This document shows positions 51,090 to 63,515 of a stretch of 64,000 nt of DNA, piece by piece. Position 1 is the first letter of the stretch; each line of letters opens with the position of its first letter. The stretch comes from Bolinopsis microptera. Its lineage: Eukaryota; Ctenophora; Tentaculata; Lobata; Bolinopsidae. The translations under genes were made by a program, and so were the position numbers. The stretch lies in NCBI RefSeq assembly GCF_026151205.1, contig NC_087077.1, positions 11,027,983 to 11,091,982 on the forward strand. The letters are read 5' to 3'. The notes under the pieces were generated by a model that made no database searches, was not told the DNA's origin, and worked only from the letters and a program-made list of their open reading frames with translations.

Positions 51090-51130
51090 TATATAATGAT
51101 AGGACATATTCGAATTTTAGCCCTCCTCAC

Positions 51131-51740
51131 AGGAGGAGCAAAGTGCAAAGAAACTGCTACAAACTGCTACAAACTGCTACTAACTGCTACAAACTGGCAC
51201 TAACTGCCACTAACTGCCACTAACTGCTACAAACTGGCACTAACTTGCAGCAGTTTGTAGCAGTTTCGAGCGTGCTAAATCACTCTACAGTCGATCTTCG
51301 AGATTGTTCTAAAAGGGCCCCCGACAGTTGAGACCAACTTCAATCGATGTATTTTCGGACGCTGATTCCGAATCACCCCCCATGACATAGGGTTAAAATA
51401 CTCCCCTAGCGAGATATTGGCGAAAAACTGTCTCGATCACGTGATATGACCATATAAGGAAGTTAGTCTAATTTCTCGATAGGGTTAGGGTTTCAGCATA
51501 TACTTTTGTTAGAAATTGTGTTAGGGTTAGGGTTGGGATCAGATTAGAGGGCTATTATTTCGAATAGTCATTCAGGGCCACCAAGAGAACGTGTTTAAAA
51601 AGTCACGTGACAGTCGAGTGTAGAGTGATTAATCATCATCCTAGCAGTTTGTAGCAGTCAGTGCCAGTTTGTAGCAGTTAGTGCCAGTTAGTAGCAGTTT
51701 GTAGCAGTTTGTGGCAGTTTCTCTGCACTTTGCTCCTCCT
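51131..51740. mobile_element. inverted-repeat element S with CTGCTACAAA arms, containing X2
   Basis: Left arm AGGAGGAGCAAAGTGCA plus CTGCTACAAA-type repeats to about 51260. The right arm is the inverted version from about 51643 to 51740. Copy X2 fills the centre. Confidence 0.7.
51277..51630. mobile_element. family X MITE, copy X2
   Basis: Ends AAATCACTCTACAGTCGA and TCGAGTGTAGAGTGATT. Non-coding. The internal sequence GGACGCTGATTCCGAATCAC is shared with X1 and X3. Confidence 0.8.
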
Positions 51741-51756
51741 GCGAGCGTGCTAAATT

Positions 51757-52123
51757 AAATCACTCTACAGTCAATCTTCGAGATTGTTCTAAAAGGGCCC
51801 CCAACAGTTGAAACCTGCTTCAATCGATGTATTTTCGGACGCTGATTCCGAATCACTCCTCATGACATAGGGTTAAAATGCTCCCTTGACGAGATATTGG
51901 CGAAAAACTGTCTCGATCACGTGATATGAACGTATAAGGAAGTAAGTCTAATTTCTCGTTAGGGTTAGGGTTTCAGCATATGCTTTTGTTAAGGATTGGG
52001 TTAGGGTTAGTATATAGGGTTGGGATCAGATGAGAATTGAGAGGGTTAGGGTTTCGAATAGTCGTTCAGGACCAGCTAGAGAACGGGTTGAAAAAGTTAC
52101 GTGACAGTCAAGTGTAGAGTGAT
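51757..52123. mobile_element. family X MITE, copy X3
   Basis: Same ends and interior as X2 (AAATCACTCTACAGTC at the left, AGTGTAGAGTGATTT at the right), in direct orientation and only about 130 bp away from it. Confidence 0.8.
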
Positions 52124-53931
52124 TTCACATTTTTTTATTAAATACTTTTCAAATTTTACAGAGTACAGCAATAGATGAATATAAAATAGAATCGTTCAAA
52201 ATATCGCCCCCATCTGTAAAATATGATGGGCACCCAAACACGGTAAACACATAGTGAACTATGTCCGCAGTAACTTGGACCCATTACATCGAATTAATCT
52301 AAATCCAAAAATTTATGAAAAACTATTTAAGAACAAACAAATCCATGGTGAATAACTGTGGATATAGAGTCAAAATTGGTATTTCAATACGTCAAATTCC
52401 AGATACATTAGATACAGGTCTGAAATGGTCATTAATGTGTGAGAAGGTGTGCGGGTGAAGTGTGATATGATGTTGAAAGTATAGGAAGGTAGATAAAAAA
52501 AAAATTAATAAAACAAAAATAATAATAATATGGGGAGCAAAGAGACTAGGCTAGACTGTTGTTTCACTATCCAATAAACATTTCCATAGATGCTTAATAA
52601 AACAAAAGTTTTTTAATAAAACAAAAGTTAAATTTATTACCAATTATTCAATCAATACATATCATAAATTCTAATATTGGAAACACAATGCAAAATGGAT
52701 GTCTTAAACTATAATTTCATTGTGACTAATAATCTATTGACTTTCAAAGTTGAATTTTAGTTAAGTATGAAATGCCACCACATCATAGTTAGGGTAAAAT
52801 GTTATTTTTAAAATTTTAAAATTGAGAAGATTGCTCTATGGCTTAAAATGTAAAATTCTAGCAAAAGATATCTTATTTTTAAATAGTTGGTTACAGTTTA
52901 TGACAGTACTGGCATGACTAGTTTTATTGTGGCTGGTAAAAGGACCCAGTTGCCTGTAAGGGCTTTACCGAACCCCAGGGGACCACAATGTGATAAGATC
53001 AGGCCAGATGTTTCTATGTAGAGCAATTTATTTATTTTGGAGCTATGATTACGTGGTATAGCTGGTGGTCATGTTTAAAGGTCAGTTTATCCTTGTGTGC
53101 TAATTATCCATCCAGATGCTTAGTGATGTGGGTAAATCATGCCCTTCTACGATATATAATGTTTGACCATAAATTTGTTTTTACCACATAAACTGTGGCA
53201 CTAATGTCAATTAACAATATTTACATTCATTGATATTTAAAGCGTGTTTTTTCCCCAGCACTACTACACAACAAAAACCTGTCGGCCCACCGAGGAAACA
53301 CGGTCGCAGAACAAAGAGCCCAATTGTGCTCTTCTATTCTGTGATCGTGTGTATCTACTATAAACTAGCTAAATATACTAAGAAAATTTAATGGAATCAT
53401 TACAGTCGTTTGATAAGTTCACGTGTCAAAGTAATGTTCATGGTGATCATATTTTTTGATCCCCGGTGGGCAAACACTCGTCCGAAAGGTCAAGGCAAAC
53501 CTGTCGATGTTTCACCATACGAAGTAAGGCGATTTGAACATATACTCAGCTTACAACTCAACCCATGGGACGAGACGTCGTGAGCCTCAAAATTCTTCAA
53601 AATATACAGCACATACCTAGTTAGCAAACACTAAACACAACATACATACGATACCAAATAATGTATAATGCCATTACTAATTCGAAAGAAAATATATCTG
53701 CTATCTAATTTAAAAAATTGAAGAATAAACCTGAAGAAAGGGGAAGGAGAGGGGTTTGGGAGAGGCAGAGTAGGAAAACAACAGGATCCTGTGCCGCAGG
53801 ATTTTAAAATTTGTTGTATGATGATTCGTTTTGTTTCGTCTCTTAGATTAATATATAGGTCTGATACCCTTGTCATGGTTCTTTGCAATAACACCGTGGT
53901 TTACTCATATGATTAAGTTTAGTTAATTAAC
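52124..53931. other. no gene recognised; may include 3' untranslated LINE sequence
   Basis: AT-rich. The right end could hold the 3' untranslated regions of LINE A or LINE B, but I see no tail that proves it. Confidence 0.4.
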
Positions 53932-56900
53932 CTATTTCAATGATAATTCATTTGCATCAAAGTTGTAACTGCACCATAGTTGTCTGTCATATTTAGATTG
54001 TAGTTCTAACAAAGCTTTCTTAAGATTATTCTTGAATATACTGATAGGAGTGGAGAAGTCTATTTCACTCGTTGACTTACGGCAGTGATTCCAAATACTG
54101 GTTGATTGGTAGATGAATAGTGAGGACGGAGTGGGTGGGATGAAGTAGTTGTCTCGTCTTGGTGACCTGTTGAATAAAGAGAACATTGAGACTGGTGATT
54201 GGAACTTATTAATTTTAAACATTTCCAGTAAACAGTGCAACTTATGAAGATTGTGGACAGTCAGGAAGTTATACTCGTTACAGATTGGTTTACTGTGTTC
54301 TAGTTCAAAGAAATCTTTGCCTAACATCTGCTTGATAACTTTACCGGTCTTATCCCTAGTGATAGGCCTTACTCTGGCACATGTTTTGAACTTATTGAAG
54401 TACGCATCATTATCACCAAAGAGAATTCTTATGCATTTCTTTTGTGTTTTAAATATGGCTTCTAGTTTATTATTTGATACACCTCCCCAAACAGATATTC
54501 CATAACATAGGTGTGATTCAAAAAGGGTGTGGTACAGGTCCTTATAGAGTGTTTTAGGTACACAGCGTCTGATTCCACATAGTCTACCAATCTCACATTT
54601 CAATTTACGATTTAACGCTCTCAAGTGAGCATCCCAGTTCAGTTTTTGGTCAATAATGACTCCAAGAAACTTAGTTTCCTCTACCTTTTTAATTATTATA
54701 TTATTCAGTGTCAGTTCTAATTCATTAGTGTTTGAATCTGGTTCATTTCTACAGTTCGGCTTAAAGTGGATATAACAACATTTCTTTGTGTTGATATGCA
54801 GCAAGTTACTCTTCATATATTGATGAACAAGTTTAAGAATTTTGTTAGCTTTGCAGTAAAGTGTTTTTATACATTTATCTACAACAAATATGTTGGTGTC
54901 ATCGGCAAAAAGTATAAACTTACCTAGGTCTGATACTCTATATATTTCATTGATGTAGATAATGAAAAGCAAGGGACCTAATACTGACCCCTGAGGCACA
55001 CCAAATATTACAGACAGTTTTTCGGATTCTTCTCCAAGTACTGAAACATATTGCTGCCTATTAGAGAGGTAACTGGCTATTAATTTATTTGCAGTCCCTC
55101 GAATTCCATAATCATTCAGTTTTTTAAGCAGTTTATCATGACAGATTGTATCAAAAGCTTTACTTAAATCAATGAAGATGCCTAGTACATGATTTTTATC
55201 TCTTAGTGATTTTTCAATGTAGTCGACAGAGAAGTTAAGTGCATGGCTTGTCGAATGATTTTTTCTGAAGCCATATTGATTTTCATATAATAATCCTTGC
55301 GACTGGAAGAAACTGTAAAGCCTGGAGAATATAATTTTCTCAAGTATTTTACCAAATATCGCTAAGGTTGAGATAGGCCTGTAATTTTCAAGAAGCTCAG
55401 CATTTTCTTTCTTATATATTGGACTTATTTTACCTACTTTTAGGTCGTCTGGAAAAACTCCCTGTTGCATACATTCGTTATACAATACCGATAGTAGTGG
55501 ACTAATTTTGCCTGATACTGCCTTTACTATATGTACTGGTATATCACTAGCCTTGCCATTCTTTAGTTCCGATATGATCTTAGCCACCTCTTCAGGTGAG
55601 CAGTCATGTAGATATATATTAGCTGTATTCGATTTAGGTAAGAGGTCACAGAAACTTGGAAGCTGATTAATTTGTATTTCTCCTAGTTCTGTGTAGGCTG
55701 CATTAAGGTTAGATGCTAGGGATACAAAATACTTATTGAATTCATTCGCTATAACTCTGCGATTAGTTATCTTTTCATTGTCTATGGTAAATATAGGTCT
55801 GATCTCACGTTTCTGTTTGCCACGAATTTTATTTATAAGTTCCCAGGTTTTCTTGGAGTTTCCCTGAGTTTCAAGAAACTTGTCAGAATAATATTCAGAT
55901 ACAGCCATTTTACGAACCTTTTTTAGAGCCTTTCTATATTCTTTGTAGTCATCATAATGGTTTCTTTTATTACAGCAGATAGAACACAGGCATGTGCCCC
56001 CTTTTGTGTCAGTTTCGCCTTGTTTACACTTAACTTTCCTGACTTTCGCCCAGTCATCATACAGTCCATGGCAGTGGTTTACTGAGGCTATAATCCCGCC
56101 AGTAATCCAGGGGTTGTTCTGGATAGTGCGCTTAGTGGTTTTGGGTACAGCTAGTTTGCAGGTTTCGTCAATGCTGTTTTTAAAGATATCATGAAAGTTG
56201 GTAAAATCTATAATTGGTTCATTATCTAGTTTATTACCCAAGACTTCAGCAAATTTATCAGTGTTTGACTTACAATAGTCATAATATTGAGTGTGCTTAT
56301 GAGTATTTTTGGTCTTGCTAATTTCCCAGTCAGATATATTAAATATAGGGAGGTGGTGAGATATGTGATCAGTTATGACTCCAGAGGCAGTAACAGAGTC
56401 TAGGTCATTTGTAATGATGTTGTCGATGCATGAGGCATTACATCCAGGCTTTTCATGAGTTGCTAATGATATCAATGGGAAGAAGCCTCTACTGAATAGG
56501 ACGTCTTCATACTGTGCAATAATGTTACTGTGTTTACCATGGAGATTAATGTTAAAATCACCTGCAATTTGTGTATGTTTTGGTGCTTTATCAAGGATTG
56601 ACGACAATTCTTGGAGAGCTTGCTCAGCATTGCCACTTGGAGGGCGGTATATTACTCCTATAGAAGTAGAATTTCCTATACTTCCTATGGTTACAAAGAG
56701 GGTTTCTAGATTTTCTGTTACTTGTGACAGGTTGTTATTTTTAACAGCATTAAAGGAGTTAAGGACATATAGAGCTACTCCTGAGCCTTTTACTTTCGAG
56801 TCAAAGGTATCTTGATAGAAGCTCTCATAGCCTGTGAGTTCGTACAAGTTTTTCAATTCAGGGCCAACATTTGTTTCAGCGAGACCAATTACAGAGAATT

Positions 56901-57102
56901 TGTTAGTAAATCTAGCTATTTCAATTGCCAGCGAGTCAAAGTTTGATTTGTTGCCATCAAGATTTTGAAATATTAGTGAGTTTTGCACTTGTAATTCGTG
57001 AGCAAAGGTGTGGTTTATGCCTTTTACAGAATATGAGTCACAGCTTTCAAGTACCTCAGAGATTCTTAGTGACCTCAGCTTTGAAAAGACTAGTAGACAC
57101 AA
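53932..57102 (-). CDS. LINE A endonuclease-reverse transcriptase, jockey/CR1-type
   Basis: 1056 residues. The endonuclease shows GLAETNVG, GVIYRPPSG, AGDFNINL and SDH-like ITDHISHHLP. Reverse transcriptase shows KNGKASDIP, NYRPIS, FRKNHST, IDLSKAFDTICHDKL, GVPQGSVLGPLLF and FADD. The C-terminal block CYGISVWGG is typical of the group. The first 15 or so residues after the Met belong to the 3' end of LINE B, so the real element begins near 57050 and is probably 5'-truncated without its first protein. No internal stop was seen. It encodes target nicking and reverse transcription for its own copying. Confidence 0.8.
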   Translation of the reverse strand: MCLLVFSKLRSLRISEVLESCDSYSVKGINHTFAHELQVQNSLIFQNLDGNKSNFDSLAIEIARFTNKFSVIGLAETNVGPELKNLYELTGYESFYQDTFDSKVKGSGVALYVLNSFNAVKNNNLSQVTENLETLFVTIGSIGNSTSIGVIYRPPSGNAEQALQELSSILDKAPKHTQIAGDFNINLHGKHSNIIAQYEDVLFSRGFFPLISLATHEKPGCNASCIDNIITNDLDSVTASGVITDHISHHLPIFNISDWEISKTKNTHKHTQYYDYCKSNTDKFAEVLGNKLDNEPIIDFTNFHDIFKNSIDETCKLAVPKTTKRTIQNNPWITGGIIASVNHCHGLYDDWAKVRKVKCKQGETDTKGGTCLCSICCNKRNHYDDYKEYRKALKKVRKMAVSEYYSDKFLETQGNSKKTWELINKIRGKQKREIRPIFTIDNEKITNRRVIANEFNKYFVSLASNLNAAYTELGEIQINQLPSFCDLLPKSNTANIYLHDCSPEEVAKIISELKNGKASDIPVHIVKAVSGKISPLLSVLYNECMQQGVFPDDLKVGKISPIYKKENAELLENYRPISTLAIFGKILEKIIFSRLYSFFQSQGLLYENQYGFRKNHSTSHALNFSVDYIEKSLRDKNHVLGIFIDLSKAFDTICHDKLLKKLNDYGIRGTANKLIASYLSNRQQYVSVLGEESEKLSVIFGVPQGSVLGPLLFIIYINEIYRVSDLGKFILFADDTNIFVVDKCIKTLYCKANKILKLVHQYMKSNLLHINTKKCCYIHFKPNCRNEPDSNTNELELTLNNIIIKKVEETKFLGVIIDQKLNWDAHLRALNRKLKCEIGRLCGIRRCVPKTLYKDLYHTLFESHLCYGISVWGGVSNNKLEAIFKTQKKCIRILFGDNDAYFNKFKTCARVRPITRDKTGKVIKQMLGKDFFELEHSKPICNEYNFLTVHNLHKLHCLLEMFKINKFQSPVSMFSLFNRSPRRDNYFIPPTPSSLFIYQSTSIWNHCRKSTSEIDFSTPISIFKNNLKKALLELQSKYDRQLWCSYNFDANELSLK

Positions 57103-60100
57103 TCTGTCTTACCTGTAAAGGGAGTCCATTCCACAGTATATGGGTTCTGTAGAAAAATGATTTTGCCAGTGGGCTATTTGAGGTACATGTGGTGTGTGAA
57201 TTCTGACTTAACTTAGGTAAAATTGATGACACAATAGACAGACTGTCGAGGTGGCAACGCCTTAGTCGAGAAGTGCCCTGATATAGAGAGAGATAGTGAG
57301 GCAGCGATACAGGAATTAAATTGTTAAGAACTTTGTGGAAAAAAATAAGATCATTCAAGTCAAACTTTTGAGACAAAGGGAGAATGTCGACAAGCTTGCA
57401 CTTTTTGACATATTGCTCAGGTGGATAACTGCGGCCCTCTTCAGACAGAATCCATTTAATAGCTCTCTTTTGGAGACTTTCTAATTTATCACTAAGTGAT
57501 TTATTACAAGGGCGCCAGATTATGGAACAATTCTCGAATTGGCTACGAACCAGGGAGAGGTAAAGCGCCCGGCGACGTTTCTGATCAATGACAATATGGC
57601 CATCTCTTCTGACCATACCAAGTTGTTGGCAGGCCTTAGTATAAATTCTGTCGCACTGACTATTCCAACTTAACTTAGGAGTAACATCGACTCCAAGATC
57701 TTTTTCTAACTCTACATACACAAGAGGAGAGCCATCAAGATTATATGCGAATGGAGGAGATAAAGATGGTTTTCCTGAAACAATAAGCACTTTACATTTT
57801 GCTGGATGGAATCGCATTTTGTTTCTTAGTGCCCAGTCAGAGAGATAGTCTATATCCATTTGTAAATTAGTATTATCAGAAGATGAATGTATTTTACGCC
57901 AGATTTTTGTATCATCGGCATACAAAACAATATCAGTATTATCCGAAAGGCCAAGAGGAATATCATTGATAAACAATACAAAAAGTAAGGGACCAAGAAT
58001 AGAGCCCTGGGGGACACCAGAATTAACTGAGAGGGTAGATGACATCTCATTACCAATAACCACTCTTTGGTAACGGCCTTGAAGGTAATTGGTAAGAAAT
58101 TTGAGAAGTGTACCATCAATGTTATATAAGGTCTTTAGCTTATGAAGAAGGATATCATGATTTACAGAATCAAATGCCTTAGCAAAATCAAAATACACAA
58201 CATGATTGATAATGTTTTCGTTAAGAGACAATGCCAGGCTATCACAAAAGTCAACCATATTGGTTGTGCATGACTTGTGCTCTAGAAAACCATGCTGCCT
58301 GGGATCAAGAAGGGTACTTGTCAAAGAAAGCAGTTTACGTTTAACAATGCGCTCAAAAACTTTCATGACTAAACAAGTAAGGGATATTGGTCTATAGTTT
58401 TCAACCTCACTTTTCTTACCTTTCTTAAATATTGGGACAACATTTGCAAGTTTCCATTCTTGTGGAATGTAGCCGCTGTTGTAAGATCCACGAAAAATAC
58501 ATGTTAGAGGGTAAGCTAAACCTACGGAACAATTTTTGAGAATTTTACCGTGTATGCCATCTGGTCCCTGGGCTTTATTTGAATTAATATTTGAAAGAAG
58601 CTTACGAACATCCCGATGATCGAAGTCAATATCAAAATCAACATCATTGACATAGGATATGTCAGTGTCATAAAGTGAAGGATCCGAAAACTGGTTATAA
58701 AAGAAAGAATTGAAAAGTTCAGCTTGAGCTTTGGGTTTGAACCGAAGCTGTCCAGAATAACTAACACAATTAGGAATACGGCAAGAGTTAGATTTATACT
58801 TAACATGTGACCAAAACTTCTTAGTTATAAGCGCTGGATCATCACTATTGAAAAGATTGTCTCTTATTTTGGCTGATGAAAGCCTCTTAAAATCTTTACG
58901 GCTAGTAACAAACTTTAACTCATCAGAAATAGAACCAGAAATTTTAAATTTAGCTCTGAGTCTATCTTTTTTACGGCATGAAGAAAAAAGTTCACTATCG
59001 AACCACGGGGGTTGAAACTCTGATTTAATAGTTACTTTAGGAATATGTATATCAACTAAATCCATAATGCAGTCTTTAACTAACTTCCAAGACGAATCAG
59101 GATCTAGGCATTCTAGGACTTGCCAATTAATCGAGCATAATTCACGATTAATCATGTCCCAGTTTGCTTTCTTATAATTATAGATTTTACGTTTAGGAGT
59201 TTTCTTGCGGGAAAAGGAGCTTTTAATTGAAAAAGTGACAGGAAAATGATCAGATTTGCACACGGAATGAGGATCACAGACATTCAAGTTATCGATTGTG
59301 TTATCATAATTACTGAGAAGAATGTCTAATGTATTACCACTTTTATGGGTGGGTGATGTGATCAACTGGGAGAGAGAAAGATCACTGAAAGAATCTATGA
59401 AGGATTGCTCAATAGGTACGGTACTGGATGAAGATAGTCAGTCTGTATGGGGGAGATTAAAATCACCAATAACATAGATTTTAGGGGGATTCTTTTTGGA
59501 AACTAGCTTGCGAATATAACTAACTATGACATCATGATTAGGTAACCCAAGAGTTCCTACTCTATAACAAGTACAGATTACAATACTCTCTTTGTTAGGA
59601 AAAGCAATTTTAACGGCAAGCATTTCTGCACCTAGGCTAACTGGTAGTCGGGTTGTAGTGGCATCGAGATCAGACCGAACAGCCAAAAGAACACCACCTC
59701 CATTTTCCCTAAACTTTTTAGGGTTATTAGGATCTTGAGGATGAGTCTTTCTCGTGCGGTCATTGCGGAAGATTTCATATTGAGAAGAAGGAAAGATTTC
59801 GTTGCTAGAAATAGATTTTTTGAGCCAAGTCTCATTTAGGGCAATTATGTCAGGCTGCTCTATGTTAGCAAAGGATTGAAGTTCGGAAATCTTATTACCA
59901 TCAAGAAGGGGATGGGAGGAGCTTAGGTTACTGAAAGGAATAAGACCTTGGACATTTTGGTAGAGTACAGATAGGGAGTTGGGACCTGGATTAAGCATAG
60001 AAGGATTAACAAGAGTTATCAAAAGAAAGTTAAGAGAGAAAACCCAAAGAATGAATAAAGATACTAGACGCCTGAGGCGGCTGGAATACTTGACTCTATT

Positions 60101-60538
60101 CATCTTACCAGGGAGAAGAACATTTCTTATAAACCATGAGGAGATAATTACAAAGAAAAGTTTGATGTGGGAGCAAGCAAGAAATGGTATAAGATAACGT
60201 GGGCTGTCAAGGAGTAGAGAGGAATGAATATTAGAATCTAGGGGGAATACGGTGTTCATGGACCTAGTCGTGGAGAGAAGAATTGGGAGAAGGTAAGTCA
60301 TGATGAGAGAATAGAAGAGAAACATATGATTATGATAATTGTAGTTGATGTGTGGGGTGCATGGAGAATTAAATGTGTAAATTTTGTTAGGTATGAACGT
60401 GTTGATATGTATATGTGCATTTCTTGACTGTGTACGAGGCCTTTTGCATGCAAAAAGACCTATTCTAAGTCTAAACGATTCATTGTCTAACATATGGGAA
60501 AATGGGCAGTGACCGAATGTACCTGAAATAGGAGGCAT
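57056..60538 (-). pseudogene. LINE B endonuclease-reverse transcriptase, jockey/CR1-type, one stop
   Basis: A frame of 1160 codons broken only by TGA at 59438-59440, where the endonuclease reads DFNLPHTD, stop, LSSSSTVPIEQS and continues in the same frame. A Trp codon would be expected, as the family often has W there. Endonuclease motifs are YQNVQGL, ALNETWL, GGVLLAV, and later SDHFPVTF. Reverse transcriptase motifs are NYRPISLTC, DFAKAFDSVNHD, GVPQGSILGPLLF and YADDTKIW. A hydrophobic N-terminal stretch (residues about 70-175) precedes the endonuclease and may be an extension rather than protein. Its 3' end is overrun by LINE A. Confidence 0.8.
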
Positions 60539-61620
60539 AAAATTGAGAAAAAGATTAAATCAGAGATTTGTTTGAGTTTTAATAGCCATGTGTATACGCA
60601 TGCTGCAATCGCGCGCTACTGCAAGCGTGAAGCGAGAGGGCTCTGGTTAGAGCAATAAAGTGATTAATCATCATCCCTCCTCCTGTGTCCTATAATCAAA
60701 CAAAAAGTTAATAATAATAAACTCAAATTTCACTGTTTGAATTTTTTATACAATCATCTTACAATAAAGTATATGTTCCAACTTTCAAATATTAGACCGT
60801 CGACGAGTCCAACTTGAAACTTATATTTTTGGGTTTTAATAAGTTATAAACCCATAACAAACGAATGTTTGTGTAATTATCCGCATGTATGTTCACCTAA
60901 CCTTGATTGACGGTGTCAATCCATCGAAATCGTTGATACATGTTTCGTATCCCAATATCAGAGATAATATATATTTTTTCCGCCTTCGGCGGCGCGCGCT
61001 TCGCGCGCGAAAAGTGGCATGCAACGTATGTCAACGAAATCGTTGCTCTGCGAAGCAGAGCAACGATCGACGATTCGATGCGAAGCAAGAATGCTAGTTT
61101 GCGCGGCGCGTCGAAGCGGCAAAGTCCTCCAAACCTGACCATGTTTACAAACATAGCCTGGCGTAATTGAATCCTCAAAAACGCGCAAGTAAGCGCGTTT
61201 ATGCGATTTTACAATTTCAAATAATCAGATTTTACAATCAAACTCAGCGCGCGGCTCTTGTGGCGTATACGTCACTTTTTTCCAATTGGTAGTTGCAGTG
61301 CACGTAAATAATTGCGCGGCTGTGAGTGGTTCTAAACGTGAATGCTGGTCACGTGCGCTCTAACATCCAATGAGCATCCGCACTTTTTTCAAAGCGATGG
61401 AGCACGTAATTCACCCAGCCCGATTAATTGGTCAATGTTAATAAAAATGAAATCTTTGTTAAATTGCATGCTAAATACCTTAAAATTTAAATTGTTGTTG
61501 TCAAACATGTCAATCTTACAAATGTCAACAATCCTAAAATAATTTAAAACCGAAACGTGATCCTTTGTAAAATTATATGTCCCAATAATCAAATTGACTT
61601 GTACTCAAGTATAAAGTTAA
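60539..61620. other. GC-rich hairpin region, no gene
   Basis: 60895-61140 is a family W relative with the nested hairpins GGCGCGCGCTTCGCGCGC and CGTTGCTCTGCGAAGCAGAG. Short frames here arise from these palindromes. The rest shows nothing recognisable. Confidence 0.6.
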
Positions 61621-62270
61621 ACAATTTACTTCAATAACCACGGTCACTAGCAAGTTCTCTCAAATGGAGAATATCATCATACGACTCCAGCAAGATGAAA
61701 CGCTTCCAGAGGTCAACCTTCAGGTGCTGTAGGAGGTTACGTCTGTGAGCCCGAGTCTACCAACTTCACTAGACTACACATCTCGACACTAAAACACAGC
61801 GCAGCTTGAGCTGGTGATCTTTCATCGCTCCTCAGTATTTGTCCTAGCATCTTCCACCTAGATAACTCAGCACGCTCAGACATAGGGGTAGAGTTACTCT
61901 GTTTGTAGAGGGTATCTTTGGACATCATACTGCGTGGCCAGCTGACATTCATGATCTTTCTGAGGTGGTTACGGTGACATGCATCTAGTTTGTCCCAGTA
62001 CGATTTAGGCATTCCCCAGCAACTAGAGTTATACATGAGGATAGATACTACTTGGGCCTCAAAGACCTTCAGCTTCTTCTGTAGGGGGATCTTACTCTGG
62101 CACCAGACCTTCTTGAAGTTCTGGAATGCTACATTAGCTAACATGATTCTTCTGGTGACATCTTTCCTACTTTCTAGCAGAGAACCCAACAACTTGCTAC
62201 TGCACCATTCTTCATTCATTCTAAGGGGTTTACCATCATCCATGACCTCATCTTTAAAATTTAAAAGCAA
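61621..62270 (-). pseudogene. RTE-like retrotransposon 3' fragment
   Basis: The 177-residue frame 61737-62270 matches the C-terminal region of the LINE at 28278-31283: ANVAFQNFKKVW, QVVSILMYNSSCW, CHRNHLRKIMNVSWPR, RWKMLGQILRSDE. After a frameshift it continues at 61621-61735 as LRELASDRG. It starts after the catalytic motif, so it is a 5'-truncated, decayed copy of a third subfamily. Confidence 0.75.
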
Positions 62271-63515
62271 TAATAAACAACAAAAAATGTCTGTTATCGA
62301 TGAACTGACTTGGCGCTCGCTACTTCTATCAAGCTATTTTCCACGGCGCGCGCTTCTCCGGGAAAATTTAGAATAGTTGGTAGTATCATCCGTCAAACAA
62401 AAAGTCAAAAATAATGGAATGTCTTAAAATTGAACACTTGCACTTTTTGGCATAATTTTTCAACCATGTTGTTTTAAAACTCCTGTCCAATTTATCAGCA
62501 TGATTACTAAGTTAAATAAAAATTTCAGTCAAATAAAAACAATTTTATGCCACTAGACTTATTGCAGAGAAAATTATATTAAAAACACATAAGTTTTATA
62601 TTTAAAAGAAGCCTAATGTATCGCTCAGTATTGTTACATAATATTGGCCTGGAATCATTAACATTGCACATGTTAAGTAGGACATATTTTACATATTTAT
62701 TACATATTACTGTTCTCCATTAAGGGGCCGTAATTGTTCCAATTGTGTAACTGTAGATTTATCATTATTATTATTATTCCCACGTGATATACAATATAAT
62801 AGAAACGATCCTATACAGGTTTTCGGTTGACTGTTAGGTTCATCTGGTCACCAGTTTTGCATTCATATTAATGGGGAGGGTTACATTAGAAAGTCATCCT
62901 TTTAGCACCTTATTGGTTGATGGTTCTGGCATATGGTCAACTCTCCCTCTCATTTTGAAATGACACCAATGTCTGATATAAATACCGTGAAGTTTATATA
63001 TAAAACATTTAAATATCTCGCTGTATCAAACTGTTTGTTCAAGGAAAGGCCCAAGTACTGTGATGTGGTGTCCTTTGTCAGACACAGACTACGATTCGCT
63101 CTGCTCCGAACTTGTATTGTATTATTTCACAGAGGTTCCAAAAATTGGACACCCACGGCACTAAATAAATTAATTATTTTGTATCTTTGTATCCTGTATC
63201 CTTCATCTTTGTATCCTTGAAAGATGTTGCCTGGGCCCACACCTTGCACGTTCGCTTTTTCAGGGGGGGGGGGGGGGGGGAGGGGGTGTGTACGCCTCTG
63301 CCCCCCCCTGACTACGCCCTTGATCACAGAACATTCTGTTGCTCAAGCTTATTTCTAGTGAGACAAATCGTGGTTTATGCTCTGATTCATCAAAGGAATG
63401 TAGCATAAAACTTACTATTTCGATGACAATTTATTGTTTTGTGTGTAATAATTGTAGTCTACATAATATTTTATCTTTTAGCAGTGACTCAATGAAAATG
63501 TAGAATCTTTGGTGG
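62271..63515. other. spacer upstream of gene 3 with transposon scraps
   Basis: 62933-63220 has a 95-residue frame with DVVSFVRHRLRFALLR, a phrase resembling the ends of some invertebrate transposon proteins; this is weak. 63263-63325 is a poly-G and poly-C stretch like a hAT-type MITE tip. Nothing else was recognised. Confidence 0.35.

Noticed and set aside
60885-61188. Several overlapping 70-93-residue frames on both strands
   Set aside because: Produced by GC-rich palindromes of a family W element, with no consistent coding signal.
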